Shown here piece by piece: positions 1-11,106 of a stretch of DNA of 64,000 bases. The DNA lies in the NCBI GenBank assembly GCA_023974075.1, contig CM043792.1, forward strand, positions 13,125,456 through 13,189,455. The letters run 5' to 3'. The translations under genes and the position numbers were made by a program. Within the stretch, counting starts at the first letter, position 1. Every line of letters begins with the position of its first letter. The notes below the pieces were generated by a model that had not been told where the DNA came from, made no database searches, and was given only the letters and a program-made list of their open reading frames with translations. The DNA is from Chaenocephalus aceratus. Lineage: Eukaryota; Chordata; Actinopteri; Perciformes; Channichthyidae.

Positions 1-358
1 TTTGTCCATTATTCTTACTGAAAATGTTAGATTACACATTCACATCTGACTGAAGATTAGCCCCATTTATTTGTGACGTTGCAAACTCTGCGGTACAAGG
101 CACAAGTGATGTGAAGCTCATAAAGTGAGGCACATAGAAATAATCAGCTGATGGAGTGTAGATGTGGAAATAGGTGCATTCGATCAGCTGACTATGTTTT
201 TCGCCACACTTTATAAGCCTGACTATAACCACCCCTTCTCTGAGGTGCAGGCAGTGTCACAAACAAATGATGGTCCTGATAGACTACAAAAATATTCGGT
301 GTGCAGATCTTTGTTTTCACAATAAAAGTAGTTTCTTAGTGAATGTCTTGTACTGGTC

Positions 359-1820
359 TTAAAATCTCATAACATCAGCTTTTAATGTTCCTCTTGGATG
401 TTCTTCTTGACCCTCAGAGAAGGAGAAGATGTCGTGTCTTTCGGGCATGTCCTTTCCTAACAAAAATGACAGGAAACATAAAATATTATTGCAGAACAAG
501 TGTGTTATTTATGAAAGAGGTGTGTTTGTGTGTTATGGGGCTGTTGATATAATTATTTTGTAATTGTAATCAGTTTATGAATGAACAGTATGAAATTCAT
601 CAACATTGAAATATATGTTATTATCAAAATAATATTTAACTGTTATCAAAACATAGTGCAACTGTAGAAGCTTGCTCTGTTGTCTCACTGAAAGAATAAC
701 TTTTACCACGTTTTTTACAGACAATATTGAGAGATAAATAGTAGCAGTTCTCACTATGTGTTAAATATCTTTGCCTTCAATCCATTAAATTAGAAAACTG
801 ACAGTCATATTGCTTGTTAACATCTAAATGTGACTTTTTGCATGGAAAAACCCCTCAACTTAACTGATGTGTAGGTGATCTAGTATTTAGTATTGTTTAA
901 TGGAATGTATATCAGTGTATTCAAGTCAATACTTCATTCATTTAAACCAATATCTTTCTTGATTCTTTGTACAGTATGAAAAAAGAGTCTTAGTACCTGA
1001 GCTGAAGTTCACTGCTGTGAGGAGTCCAGTTCTGTCTCTCACTCTCTGGTCCAGCCTGTCTGCATCACCTGGACGCCTTAAGCTTAAACTAACAGATATA
1101 TATGTAAAGTACCATGTGTACAAACAATATAACTGATTCTCTTCTGTTGAACATGTTGGATTGTGTAGAGTCAGGGTCCTTTTTATTTTACTGTAACTTT
1201 GGAAATTGTGTTACCAATGCTTACTGTTTATTTGATATCAATTTGTAATACAATTAATAAAAACAACAAGGTTTGGGTTCGTTCTTCAGATGACTGTGAC
1301 GTTAACTTGTAAGCTCAATAATGAACTCCAGCTCAACCAACCATATTGTAATATCTAAGTCATCATCTTGAAATATGACATTAATAATTGTAATATACAC
1401 ACATCTTATTGTGAGGTTGATTTCACATACACTACTTCGACGTTAGCTAAATAGAAAATAGCATGGATAATTTACAAAGGCTTTAAAACACAGCAGGAGC
1501 CCAAGACAATTATAAAACTTGCCATTATTTCAGTACAGTTCAATTGGTTTTATTTTCATAAACGCTTATCAACCGTTAGTGCCAAAGCAGTAGGCTATAA
1601 TATATTAATTACTGCTGTATTGACTACAACCACAAGTTGTTTAGCTAGCATACACTCAACAAAGCTAGCGTTAGCTGGCTGACTGACGTTATTTCGCCGC
1701 TAAACTGCACGATATAAAACGGTGGTCTTCAAAGCGGATTTAATCCTCAATCACAATAATAATATTCAAAGTAATACTGGGCAAGTAATGGGCGAAACTT
1801 ACCGTTGATTGACGCGCCAT
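359..1820 (-). CDS. Candidate multi-exon host gene of unknown function (exon pieces only)
   Basis: Three pieces on the minus strand can be joined with splice signals. An ATG at 1820 opens MARQST and runs straight into a GTAAGT donor (exon end 1803), in a GC-rich stretch (about 1800-1950) that looks like a CpG promoter. A second piece ending at 997 with a GT donor encodes ADRLDQRVRDRTGLL and continues to NFSSG; its acceptor is uncertain. A third piece starts after a TTTTTGTTAG acceptor at 456, restores the split Gly codon, encodes KDMPERHDIFSFSEGQ and ends at TAA (361-359). The last two exons are phase-compatible. I do not recognise the protein, and no minus-strand AATAAA is obvious downstream. 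Other exons may be missing, or the match of splice signals may be chance. Confidence 0.3.
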
Positions 1821-2220
1821 GTCAGCGGACTGGTAGCGACACGAAAAGTAGCCCCGCTGTCATCCGGTTCGAGCTGACTGTGACTGTGACTGACCCAAGC
1901 CTCGTTGTTCTGATAGCTCCGCCCCTTCGCTCCAACCCCCCTCCCTCCCCCCACAACTACAGGTGAAAATTACTTTTGCGACACATTTATCGCAAGAAGT
2001 GTAGCAAAAGTCAAGACCACAGATTCGTCGATTTATACTGCCACAGAGCAGATTCGTCAAGTTATAATGACTGATTTGAGAGGTTGTAATAAATAAAGTT
2101 GCAGTTGTAATGGAAAATATATTTAAAAAATGTGTATTTTTCTGCAAGTGAACATTTAATCTCTAAATTCATTTTTTTCCTACAAGCTACAAAACATTTT
2201 TTTTTCTTCTGTGACTTCAA

Positions 2221-2340
2221 ATTTGGTTCACAGTTACGTGGATATTTTTTACAAGTGTACATTTGATTCACAGTTACGTGGATATTTTATACAAGTGTAC
2301 ATTTGGTTCACAGTTATGTGGATATTGTATACAAGTGTAA
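2221..2340. repeat. 40-bp tandem repeat, three units
   Basis: Units starting at 2221, 2261 and 2301 each carry TTCACAGTTACGTGGATAT followed by a short T-rich run and ACAAGTGTA. Spacing is exactly 40 bp and the units differ at only a few positions. The short open frame across it is a by-product of the repeat. Confidence 0.9.
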
Positions 2341-3838
2341 ATGTAAGCACACAAACTCAGATTTTTTTTCTGCAAGTGCTCACATCAGGTTTTCATGCTC
2401 TCGCATTTTGCACCATATCTACCTTCATATTCATGCTGTAAAATTGTATTTCTATTCTACCATTTCAGAATGATCTTTTAAAATTCAAATTATTTGAATA
2501 TGGTTGGTTTGAAAAAAAAGAGAGATGCAGAGAATGTCGGTAATTGATAACCAAACCGGTGTTGCCGAGGTGACATTCATGAGGTGTTTGTGGCTCGGTG
2601 GTGGAAATCCGTGTGAAGGGCATGTTCACCATCTGCTTTTGTTGCATTGTAAACCAAAATCAAAAGCGTATGAGTGTATTTTTTAGAACATGTTCAATGT
2701 CCCTCTTAGCCATGCTGGCAGCAAGAGGAATATTAATGTAAATGTCACTTTGGTCCAGACTACAATATCTTGAGAAATACTTTCTGGATAACCATAGAAG
2801 TTTATATAAATATTACCGAGCACCAGTTAACAAATCCCTTAGTCTTCAGTGATATCCATATTTTTCCTTCAGTACCCCAATTATGCCAAAACAAAGACTG
2901 GCACACACGAGAGAGAGAAAAAAAAGAAACAAGAACATTTAAACAACAGCAGCGAAAGGATAGTCTAGCCACCAGTAATTCTACGAAGAGCTGTCACAAT
3001 TATAGAGTTTGTGTGATGAGGGAATACTGCAAATGTAAGGTGATTAAAAACTAATTAAATTGTGAAAAACAGTTCAATAAAAATGATACTATGATACATT
3101 TAAAGTTAAAAATACACAAACGTATTGTGCAACGTCTGACATTCCTATGAGCCTCATCTGTGCATAGTGTTTAGCTCATCGAATATGAGCATACTAAAAC
3201 TTACACTAATACATTGAAGTACAGTGGTAAACACCATGGTCAGAAAATAAGTTGCCAAAGTCAATACTGTAGGGGCGTTAAATTGGGAAAATATTATGAA
3301 TACTTCCTAATGTCAGTTTTTTGTATTCGTGTCAGCAAAGACACAAACACAGATAAAACTCGCACAGCATGGTTGAGATCTGCAGAACTTTAATAAACCC
3401 TCTGGAGTACTGTATGATGCATTGATACACTTCACTGCCTTGTAGAAGAGTGCATTCAGTAAATGACAAAACTGAAGTTTGCACTGTCACACTTTTGACA
3501 GTGCTTTCCGAGTCCCTGCTAAAGGGAGACAGAGCCGAATGTTTATTGAATCAGACGATGGTGTATGCTGCAAAGTAATGACACACAGCATAGTGTTACC
3601 TGTGAGCAGAAACTCAGTGGTGTTTCCTGAATGTAAACTCAGCATGAATCACTCTCTTGAGTTGCAATATATCAGATATGTATTCAAAGTCACTTCTCCT
3701 GTCAGAAGCTTTGCTGGCAGTTTCCTGTTAGGTCACACAAACAGAGCTTGTATTAGAAGAGCGGAAATATAGATATAGTTTCATATTTTTTCACACAGAT
3801 CCCAATGTCATACATTCTAAGAGAAAATGAATGTAGAC
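2341..3838. other. No gene recognised
   Basis: AT-rich sequence. The short open frames here (for example 2770-3054 and 3479-3772) show no domain, codon pattern or splice context that supports coding. Confidence 0.6.
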
Positions 3839-3842
3839 TTAA

Positions 3843-4161
3843 AGAGGACATATTATGCTAATTTTCAAGTTCATATTTCTATTAAGTGCCTCTATTGTGA
3901 CATTGCTTTATTTTTCTCATACTGCCTGCCTCTGTTGTGATTGGTCAACCGCTTGGATATGTGTTGGAAATTTCCCGCCCCTTAGCCTATCACGAACAAT
4001 GTGTTGGAGCACTAGCCAATAGAAGCGTGAGTGTTACTTAGTGATGTCACTGGGTGGGATGGGAGAGAAACCTTTTGCCTTTGCAGACCATTTACATGCA
4101 CAAAAGCATATACAACACACTACAGGAAAGAGAAAACCCCAAAAATCATAATAGGGCGTCT
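3843..4161. mobile_element. TTAA-flanked short inverted-repeat element
   Basis: TTAA stands at 3839-3842 and 4162-4165. The element begins AGAGGACATATTATG and ends with the complement of AGACGCCCTATTATG, an imperfect terminal inverted repeat. It has no coding capacity. TTAA duplication fits piggyBac- or Kolobok-type mobilisation. Internal phrases (CCAATAGAAGC, ATTGGTCAACC, TTGTGATTGG) recur in the elements at 46884-49746 and 57490-57860, so this is one family. Confidence 0.75.
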
Positions 4162-4744
4162 TTAACAAAGGTTCTGAAATAAGGACGGTTAAAAATAAAT
4201 CTATAATCAAATATAGATATCACAAGTCTCAACATACTCCTTCCCCCTCTATGAGTGTGATATCTTTGTCGCTCCACACGCTGCAGGGAACTGCTCTGTT
4301 CATCCAAATCTAGTTTGCCTGCCACAACAACATGTCGAGCATGTGTTTGATTGTTTCTACCTCCTTACAGCTCCCTGTGATCGCAGGAAGATCGCCTGGA
4401 AACGAGTGGGACACGGTGACTGAGGACTGACCTTGTCCCAGACAATCTTTCAAAGTTATTGAGCCGGGGTGGCGATGACAGTTGAGAAATGCTGGGCTGA
4501 GCCACAGAGGATATATCACTGGCTAAAATTGTCTTCATATTGACCTCCTTGAAAAGAATGAACTCATTCCCTGCAGTGTAGGGGCTGATATTCTAATAAC
4601 TAGAGAGGGATAGGAGAACACCCAGAAACAGCCAGTGTGGGTGTTACTGTATGCAACTCTACATTCAGTATTTGGATGTTTCTGAGTCACCCTAGCAACA
4701 TTACAATGACGGAAAACTTAAATTACGTTACCAAATAGTCTCAT

Positions 4745-4870
4745 CAAGGTTCAAGGTTCTTTATTTATCATATGAACATAGCTACAGAATAGTTATGTCG
4801 ATGAAAATCTTAGGTCACAGTGCAACACAATAATACAGACAAACAGAAAAATGTAGTGCAAGTAAATATT
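4745..4870 (-). mobile_element. LINE 3'-end fragment (L2-like tail)
   Basis: A TCAAGGT direct repeat followed by TTCTTTATTTATCATATG and a degenerate tail reads, on the minus strand, like the 3' untranslated end of a fish L2-type LINE or its SINE. A similar segment lies near 35170-35290. There is no coding sequence. Assignment is by resemblance only. Confidence 0.4.
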
Positions 4871-5874
4871 CAAAAGTAAATACAAAAAGAAAAATAGTTT
4901 AAAAAAGTGAAATAGTGAAATAAGAGTCTTGTATTATGGTGTTGTATTAAAACTGCACAGAGAATGAGGTTTGTCTATGTTGTAAGAACATCTCAACCCA
5001 AAGTGTTTTCCACATCCTTTTTTAGTGATTGCAGAGTTTATACAAGGACATAACGGCTTGTCATCAGTTGGCAGCGTGTTGGCCTTTGATTTTCATTGTT
5101 TTTATGCTTCTGATGAATTCCCTTCATGAGAGCTGTGGTGTCAACACCATGACATTGTCATGTGGGTGAAGGCAAGAGGAAGGAGCCTGTGCCGTGTTTC
5201 TTTCCAGTTTGTAATGCATCATGAACCTTCACCTGCTAAACAAAAATAACTGTAGCACCATATTGAACGCTCACAGCACTGCTCCCCACCCTCTGTACAG
5301 TATGACCCTGGCTAAAAGTTAATGGCGTACAGTGCGAGTATAAAAATATCTATGAAGTATATCTGATTGCCTAGTCACGCCGAAGAGACAACTGTGATGC
5401 TGTATCAGTACGGTGGCCAACACGTGCAATCCAAAACATTTACAAAATGTGCAGCAGTGTTTTGTCAGTATTTGAAATGACTAGGTTAGCTAGGTTAGCA
5501 AGATGGCAGGTCTCTACAAATATCGGAAGGAATTGTTAAATTATATTTTATTTACATTTTCAGTGACAGTGACAGTTGGCCAACTTTGTTTCTCCTAATG
5601 GTAGTATTATGGGCCGTTGTAGCACAGAATACAGACAAATAAACAATTCCAAACACACATGCTTTTGGACACGACTGTAATGGTATCGTACAATGTTATC
5701 GGACTCAAATATGTATACATGTTCATTTAATTCCTTTCTTGTTTTAACAGTTACTTATATAATTTGAATTGTATCTTAAATATTATTATTCTTGTGTGAA
5801 TCTGTACTGTCCTGCTTTTCGCTCTCACTCTGTTGCTGCTTAAACTCCTGAATTCCCCGACGGGGATTAATATA
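4871..5874. other. No gene recognised
   Basis: Non-coding sequence up to the DIRS element; nothing supportable seen. Confidence 0.6.
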
Positions 5875-6090
5875 AACTATAGGTTACTTACGTAACCCCA
5901 ACCTCGGAGTAACATGAAGTGAGATGTCTCACTATGGGATGCGCCTCAATGCGTATGCAAACAGAAGCATCAATCTCATTACGCCAATCCTGATTGGCTG
6001 GTGATCTTGATGTCTACGTCAGGGAATCCACCCACCCTTTAAGTAGCTTGCACTACGTCGCAGCGTCATTCAAAATAAGCACCTCTTCTC
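5875..6090 (-). repeat. DIRS inverted terminal repeat, 3' end of the element
   Basis: The segment at 5930-6090 is the near-exact reverse complement of 12430-12600. It includes CTCACTATGGGATGCGCCTC and CCAATCCTGATTGGCTGG. The outermost piece 5877-5940 is unique to this end and is complemented inside the internal complementary region. Confidence 0.9.
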
Positions 6091-6120
6091 GCTTCGCCTT
6101 AGCAAGAAGGGCCGTCTGGT

Positions 6121-6220
6121 GAGACATCTCACTTCATGTTACTCTGAGAACTGGGGTTACGTGAGTAACCTATAGTTCTCATTCATAACACTCCGTTCAA
6201 TGTCTCACTATGGGATATTG
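6121..6220 (-). repeat. DIRS internal complementary region (circle-junction template)
   Basis: Positions 6121-6175 are the reverse complement of the element's extreme 3' end (5877-5940). Positions 6175-6215 are complementary to its extreme 5' end (12580-12620). The two parts meet at TATAGTTCTC around 6171-6180, where one GTT replaces the two GTT copies at the element ends. In DIRS1 biology this region is thought to template joining of the ends into a circle. Confidence 0.88.
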
Positions 6221-6275
6221 AAACTCCCGTATTACTAGACATGCTTATCTCGAAAATCACCAAAACAACCAGAAC

Positions 6276-8216
6276 TTAACAGGTAGAACCCTGTCTCAAC
6301 ACGGGGCCCAGCACTGCGCGGGCCACACTTGGAGCAGAGACATCTAGCCTGTAAAAGCGGACAAAAGTGAGCGGTGAGGACCAGCTCGCTGCTGCACAAA
6401 TGTCTTGGATGGAAACACCTTTGAACAAAGCCCAGGATGTAGCCAGTCCACGAGTAGAATGAGCACGCAGGCCCGTTGGTGCCTGCAAACCCTGACTCGT
6501 ATAAGCCAGAGCAATCGCTTCCACAATCCAGTGGGAGAGCCGTTGCCAGGTAACGGGCTTGCCCCTATGAGGGTTAGCCCAGGATACAAAGAGTTGGTCA
6601 TTGCATCGAAACTCTTTTGACCTGTCCATATAGATGCGTAAAGCACGGACTGGGCACAGAAAATGTGGCCGCTGTTCCTCAGAGGAACACAGTGGCGGAG
6701 GAAATGCCTCAATGTCAATGGGGGTACATGAGCCAACCACCTTAGGTACACAGGCAGGGTTGGGCTTCAGCAACACTCTTGTTTGCCCCAGGCCTAACTG
6801 AGTGCATGAAGGATGTACAGAGAGCCCATGAATGTCACTAACTCGCTTGGCAGATGCCAGAGCCAGTAACAGCACTGTCTTCAGTGACAGGTGTTTCATG
6901 TCAGCTTCTTCCAGGGGTTCAAATGGAGGTCGAGTGAGCCCATCTAAAACCACTGCCAAGTCCCATAAGGGCACCAGTGACCTGGAAACAGGGAGGAGCC
7001 TGCGAGCCCCTTTCATAAAACGGCAGACCAAGGGATGTTGGCTAGCCGTCTTTTCCTCAAAGCCCACATGGCATGCAGCAATAGCAGTCAGGTCCTGTAG
7101 AAATGATAGAATCACCCCGACAGGACATTGAAAAGAGATGTGTCCTTCTTGAAGGCACCACTCCTCAAACACCCTCCACTTACAGTCGTAAAGAGACCTG
7201 GTGGAGGAAGCTCTTGCACTCTGAATAGTGTTTATCACCTTCTGAGGGAGTCCCACTGTATTCAGGTTATACCACTCACGGGCCAGGCCCATAGTGCCAA
7301 GCGCCTGAGACAGTATGTCCCTGCGTAGTGGGAGCTGCCATGGCTGCCCGCACAGCAGCTGATATATCTCCGCCAGCCAGTACATTGCAGGCCAGTGTGG
7401 AGCTATTAGGATCAGTGTGTGGCGTTGTTCTCTCACTCTGGCCAGAGTTGGGGGTATCAGAGCCAGGGGTGGGAACGTGTACAGAAGGACCGGAGGCCAA
7501 ACGTGCGCGAGCGCGTCCATGCCTAACGGTGCGTTTAAATCGCGCATTGAAAAGAACAGCTGACATTGAGCGTTTTCTTTTGATGCGAACAGATCCACCG
7601 CGGCCCGGCCGTAACGCACCCACAGCTGACTCACAATTATTGGATGTAGAGTCCAGTCTGCATATAGTGGTGCACCTCTGGACAGCAGATCTGCCCCGAG
7701 GTGCATCACTCCTGGTACGTGCGTCACTCTCAGAGAGAGGAGACGTCCGCTGCTCCATAAGATCAGTTTGCGTGCCAGCATGTGTAACTGGAGAGAAAGC
7801 AAACCCCCTTGGCGGTTTATATACAATATTGTGGTCGAGTTGTCTGTCCTCACGAGGACATTATGTCCTCTGAGAAAAGGCAGAAAGCGTTTCAGGGTGA
7901 GAAACACCGCTAAAAGCTCCAGATAATGTATGTGTGACCGTTGGAGGTCTCTGCTCCAGAGACCCCTCACAGGTCGACCTTCGTATATACCCCCCCAGCC
8001 CGTCAGACATGCGTCTGTGGTGACCACCTTCCGCGATAGGACAGCACCCATAGGCACGCCCCGTACTAGAAAAGTCGGGTGCAGCCAGTGGCGCAGTGCC
8101 ATTACGCATTTCATAGTGACCATCACTCTCCGCGCGCGATGAAGCACGGGGTCCAGTCTGAGGGCAGCTACCCAGCGCTGAAACTCCCTCATGTGTAAGT
8201 GTCCCAGTCGTACCAC
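6276..8216 (-). CDS. DIRS polyprotein C-terminal part: RNase H, methyltransferase-like region, tyrosine recombinase
   Basis: An open frame of 646 codons. Residues about 64-181 are an RNase H domain: TTDAC with D68, LELLAV with E100, RTDNS with D125, and GADLLSRG with D176. Residues about 205-300 (DLFASKENAQC, FPPLALIPP, IAPHWPAMYW) resemble the methyltransferase-like segment placed between RNase H and recombinase in DIRS elements. Residues about 345-625 are the tyrosine recombinase: R458 (SAKRVSD), H586-x-x-R589 (HSTR), W612 and Y622 (RFYRLD). These catalyse integration of the circular DNA copy. The Met used is internal: the frame enters right after the deletion that removed the end of RT, so the intact protein would have been a fusion with RT. 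The start of the recombinase core-binding region (LSFLQDLTAIAACH) looks shortened. Confidence 0.88.
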   Translation of the reverse strand: MVRLGHLHMREFQRWVAALRLDPVLHRARRVMVTMKCVMALRHWLHPTFLVRGVPMGAVLSRKVVTTDACLTGWGGIYEGRPVRGLWSRDLQRSHIHYLELLAVFLTLKRFLPFLRGHNVLVRTDNSTTILYINRQGGLLSLQLHMLARKLILWSSGRLLSLRVTHVPGVMHLGADLLSRGAPLYADWTLHPIIVSQLWVRYGRAAVDLFASKENAQCQLFFSMRDLNAPLGMDALAHVWPPVLLYTFPPLALIPPTLARVREQRHTLILIAPHWPAMYWLAEIYQLLCGQPWQLPLRRDILSQALGTMGLAREWYNLNTVGLPQKVINTIQSARASSTRSLYDCKWRVFEEWCLQEGHISFQCPVGVILSFLQDLTAIAACHVGFEEKTASQHPLVCRFMKGARRLLPVSRSLVPLWDLAVVLDGLTRPPFEPLEEADMKHLSLKTVLLLALASAKRVSDIHGLSVHPSCTQLGLGQTRVLLKPNPACVPKVVGSCTPIDIEAFPPPLCSSEEQRPHFLCPVRALRIYMDRSKEFRCNDQLFVSWANPHRGKPVTWQRLSHWIVEAIALAYTSQGLQAPTGLRAHSTRGLATSWALFKGVSIQDICAAASWSSPLTFVRFYRLDVSAPSVARAVLGPVLRQGSTC

Positions 8217-8218
8217 AA

Positions 8219-8973
8219 CTACCCTGTTGTCTTAACGGGGCTATCGCGGCTTCCGTACACTATACAAACACTCGTGGGATGAGAGACAGACCGAAGGGAA
8301 GTATTCTGTACTCGTAACAGACACCCTGAAAGGCGAACCTCAGATATTTCCTGTGTGGATAATATACTGGGATGTGGCAATACGCGTCTTTCAGGTCGAC
8401 TGATGTGAACCAATCGTTTTGGCTTACGAGACGCAACAGAGATGTGTGAGTGAGCATTCTGAATTTGTATCTTTTGAGATATTTGTTCAGAGCCCTCAAA
8501 TCTAGTATAGGCCGATTCCCGTTCCCTCCTCATTTGGGAATGAGGAAATACTTGGAATAAAAGCCGCTCTGACTCTGTTCGGAGGGTATTATAGATATAG
8601 CCTTCTTGTCTAGTAGCGAGAGGATCTCTTGCTCTAGAATATGGGCCGACTCTCCCCGGGCTTGCGAATGCAGAATGCCCGAAAAGTGAGGGGGGGTGAC
8701 AGCGAATTGGAGTCTGTAACCCCGTGTTATTGTCTTGAAAACCCAAGCAGAATCTGTGAGCATCCTCCACTTTTCGCTTCTCAAAGCGAGTGGAGATGTC
8801 ACATCCCTGTCGTATGCCCTCTGTGTCTTTATTTGTTGTGTTATGGAGCCCTCTAGTGTCTGAACACGGTGGTACCCCAGGTTGAGAACCCCGGTCGACA
8901 CTGCACATGCGCGTTGCGGTGATGCCTTCACAGCCCCGTCCATCGTCCGCCTTTTGAGAGAGGTAGCAGCCAC
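8219..8973 (-). pseudogene. DIRS reverse transcriptase, broken and lacking its catalytic YxDD part
   Basis: One reading frame carries the N-terminal half of a DIRS RT: ITRGYRLQFAVTPPHF, then LEQEILSLLDKKAI, then, after a TGA near 8530, RPILDLRALNKYLKRYKF, TSVDLKDAYCHIP and RILPFGLSLIPRVFV. A TAG near 8262 interrupts it again. At about 8225-8232 the sequence jumps from APLRQQG to the segment just ahead of RNase H and changes frame. The part that should hold the YxDD active site, the thumb and the connection is absent, roughly 100 or more codons judged against the family. This copy cannot make an active polymerase. Confidence 0.85.
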
Positions 8974-10519
8974 TCTTAGAAGGGGGGTAGACGTCAGACT
9001 GTTTATTGTTTTTATTGTCTTTCTTTTAATTTTTATTGACTGCGCCCTTGGCTTTAAGCCTGGAAACGACCGTGGAAAATGATTTATTAAAAGACAATAG
9101 TGATGACGTGTTTGTGTGACTTAAACGAGCAGCGGAGCTTGCTGTCGTTGATGTTAAGTCCATTTCCCTCATGGCGCGAACTTGAGGATGACGTTCTGAC
9201 ATCACTCGAGGCGGCGGGAAGATGGGGGCGTGGTTGCACCCCGGAAACACATGAGCATCTAACACTGGAACGTGTTCTGGAGCTGGAGAACAGGGAACTT
9301 CCAGCTCTTTTATCGAGGAGAGGAGAGGAGGCTGTCAGGCCGCCCTCTTCTTCTTCCTCGTCTGGTGGCTGAAAGTCTGGGCCGGCTGTGCCTGAGCGGC
9401 TGCTGCCGGAACCGGAGACTTTCTTGGCCAGCTCGTCCTCGCCTCGTGTCTGGGCTGGAGACACGGGGCGGGCTGTGGCCTCTGCTGTTTCGGGATCTTG
9501 AAACGGGCAGGACGTGAGGCAGCCTGAGCGAAGGACTGCCGCGGGGCCGTTGAAGGCGGCGACTGGACCCTTCGGGGAAGACAAAGCTGGAGAGCCTCAT
9601 CATCCTTCTTTTTGGATTCACACCGCTGCTGCATCGAAGCTAGAGCGGAGCCAAATATGCCTTCCGGAACAATAGGCATGTCCAAGACGTCCTCTTTTTC
9701 CCGGTCTGGAAGGTTCGTCAGGGTAAGCCACCTGGCTCTCTCCTGTACCACCATTATCCCCAGTGCTTTGCCCGTGGCTTGGACTGCACAGCGCTGCACA
9801 CAGAGGCAAGTGTCCGTGATCGCTGCGATAGCGTCCCACACGGGAGGCTCAGGTTTGATCGTCATGTCCTCGCAGAGCTCCGCCTGGTAGGCGGTCAGCA
9901 GCTAGGAGACGTTGAGCGCCCTGGCGGACAAAGCTGCGGCTTTATAGGCTCATTCGGTCATTGCTGACTGGAAGCGGTCTGCCTTTGCCGGTAGCGTGGG
10001 GTTCCTGCTCGGTGCCGAAGCCAGCCGCGGTTGGAGGTGGGCTGCCACCAGCGGTTCTATGAGCGGCATGTGGAGCAGGCCTAGCTTCTCCATGCCGACA
10101 CAGTTCAAAGAGGAGGCACCCTGGATTGGGGCCTTGTTGCTGAAAGAGCGGTCTCTCCACGAGACCGTCACCTCGTCCAGCATCTCTGGAAAGACTGGGA
10201 GAAGCTGCTTCCTCATCCTCGTTGCTTGGGGCAAGTTCTTCCACTCATAGCGAGATCCTGGAGGTCTCCTTGGCCACTTCAGGCCACTCCTTGGCACACG
10301 GCCTGCAAGTCCATACTGAGGCAGGGCGAAGCTGGTGTGCTTTCGCCCGGGGGAGCGGACATCGCCTCCGGCTTGGCAGCCTGGGCAGATGAAACGAAGA
10401 TGTCATCTTCGTGCTCATCCGAGTCGGATAAGAGGAACTCAGAGGCATCCTCTTCATCCTCCTCCATATAATCCAGCTGTAGGTCATCCTCCGCGGGTGG
10501 AACCACGGTGAGGTCCAGT

Positions 10520-10660
10520 TGGGAGCCCCAGCTTGACACAGCGCGGGGCTCCGCTCTCGCCGCCACCGGGCCCCAGCCTGACACGGCACGGGGCTCCTAT
10601 TCCGCGGCTACCGCCGTTGGTGAGCCCCAGCCTGACACAGCGCGGGGCTCAATCTCCGCG
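10520..10660. repeat. Degenerate tandem repeat inside DIRS gag
   Basis: The phrase GAGCCCCAGCCTGACACAGC followed by GCGGGGCTC recurs three times with spacing of roughly 47-56 bp and a few changes. On the minus strand it encodes repeated RAVSGWGS-like peptides. Confidence 0.75.
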
Positions 10661-10892
10661 GCGGTCGCCACCATGTCCCGATTGCCGGCCGGCGAATCAA
10701 CGGACATGAAGGGGTCCCGTCCCGACAGGCTAGCTTGGCGTGCTAGCCGTCGGCAGAGGCTCTTGATGGTGAAGCGGGCACAATGTCCGCACGAACCGGG
10801 GGTATCGATAGCTTTTTGGGCGTGTTCCAGCCCAAGGCAGGACGAGCAAACCTGGTGTGAGTCCGTGCCCGAGATCCTAAACCCGCAGCCTC

Positions 10893-10940
10893 CGAGCCGA
10901 GCCTCCGAGCCGAGCCTCCGAGCCGAGCCTCCGAGCCGCC
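10893..10940. repeat. 13-bp tandem repeat inside DIRS gag
   Basis: The unit CTCCGAGCCGAGC is present about three and a half times. Because 13 is not a multiple of three, every unit gained or lost shifts the gag frame. Confidence 0.85.
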
Positions 10941-11106
10941 GACTCCTCTGGTGTGAAGGAGAGAAGGGTCCACCCTTGTTTGCCGGGGTGTCGGCGCGGA
11001 GGGACAAGCTAGTAACAGGTATGTTACCGAAAAAAATCCAACCTTATCGTTATTCCGAAAGGAAAAAACGACGGGGTAGATTTTTTTTAAAAAAATATTA
11101 ACTGGT

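Larger units (their letters stand above)
9335..11007 (-). pseudogene. DIRS gag (ORF1), broken
   Basis: The start (ATG at 11007, MSLRADTPANKGG) leads to a cysteine-rich patch, VCSSCLGLEHAQKAIDTPGSC then GHC, typical of fish DIRS ORF1. An acidic stretch follows (YMEEDEEDASEFLLSDSDE, 10584-10279). A frameshift near 10280-10300 leads to LPVFPEMLDEVTVSW. Two nonsense codons in one frame follow: TGA at about 9950 and TAG at about 9903, before AYQAELCED and a basic C terminus ending KKKRAA at 9335. The protein would package the element RNA. The 13-bp repeat at 10893-10940 and the GGGGCTC repeats at 10520-10660 lie inside it and add frame changes. Confidence 0.8.

Noticed and set aside
7328..7873. 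181-codon open frame on the plus strand
   Set aside because: It lies antisense to the RNase H / recombinase frame; open antisense frames are expected from the GC-rich codon use of the DIRS element.
9087..9621. Several overlapping frames on both strands near the gag end
   Set aside because: Only the frame with gag-like sequence (9335-9865, minus) continues the upstream gag frame; the others are shadows.
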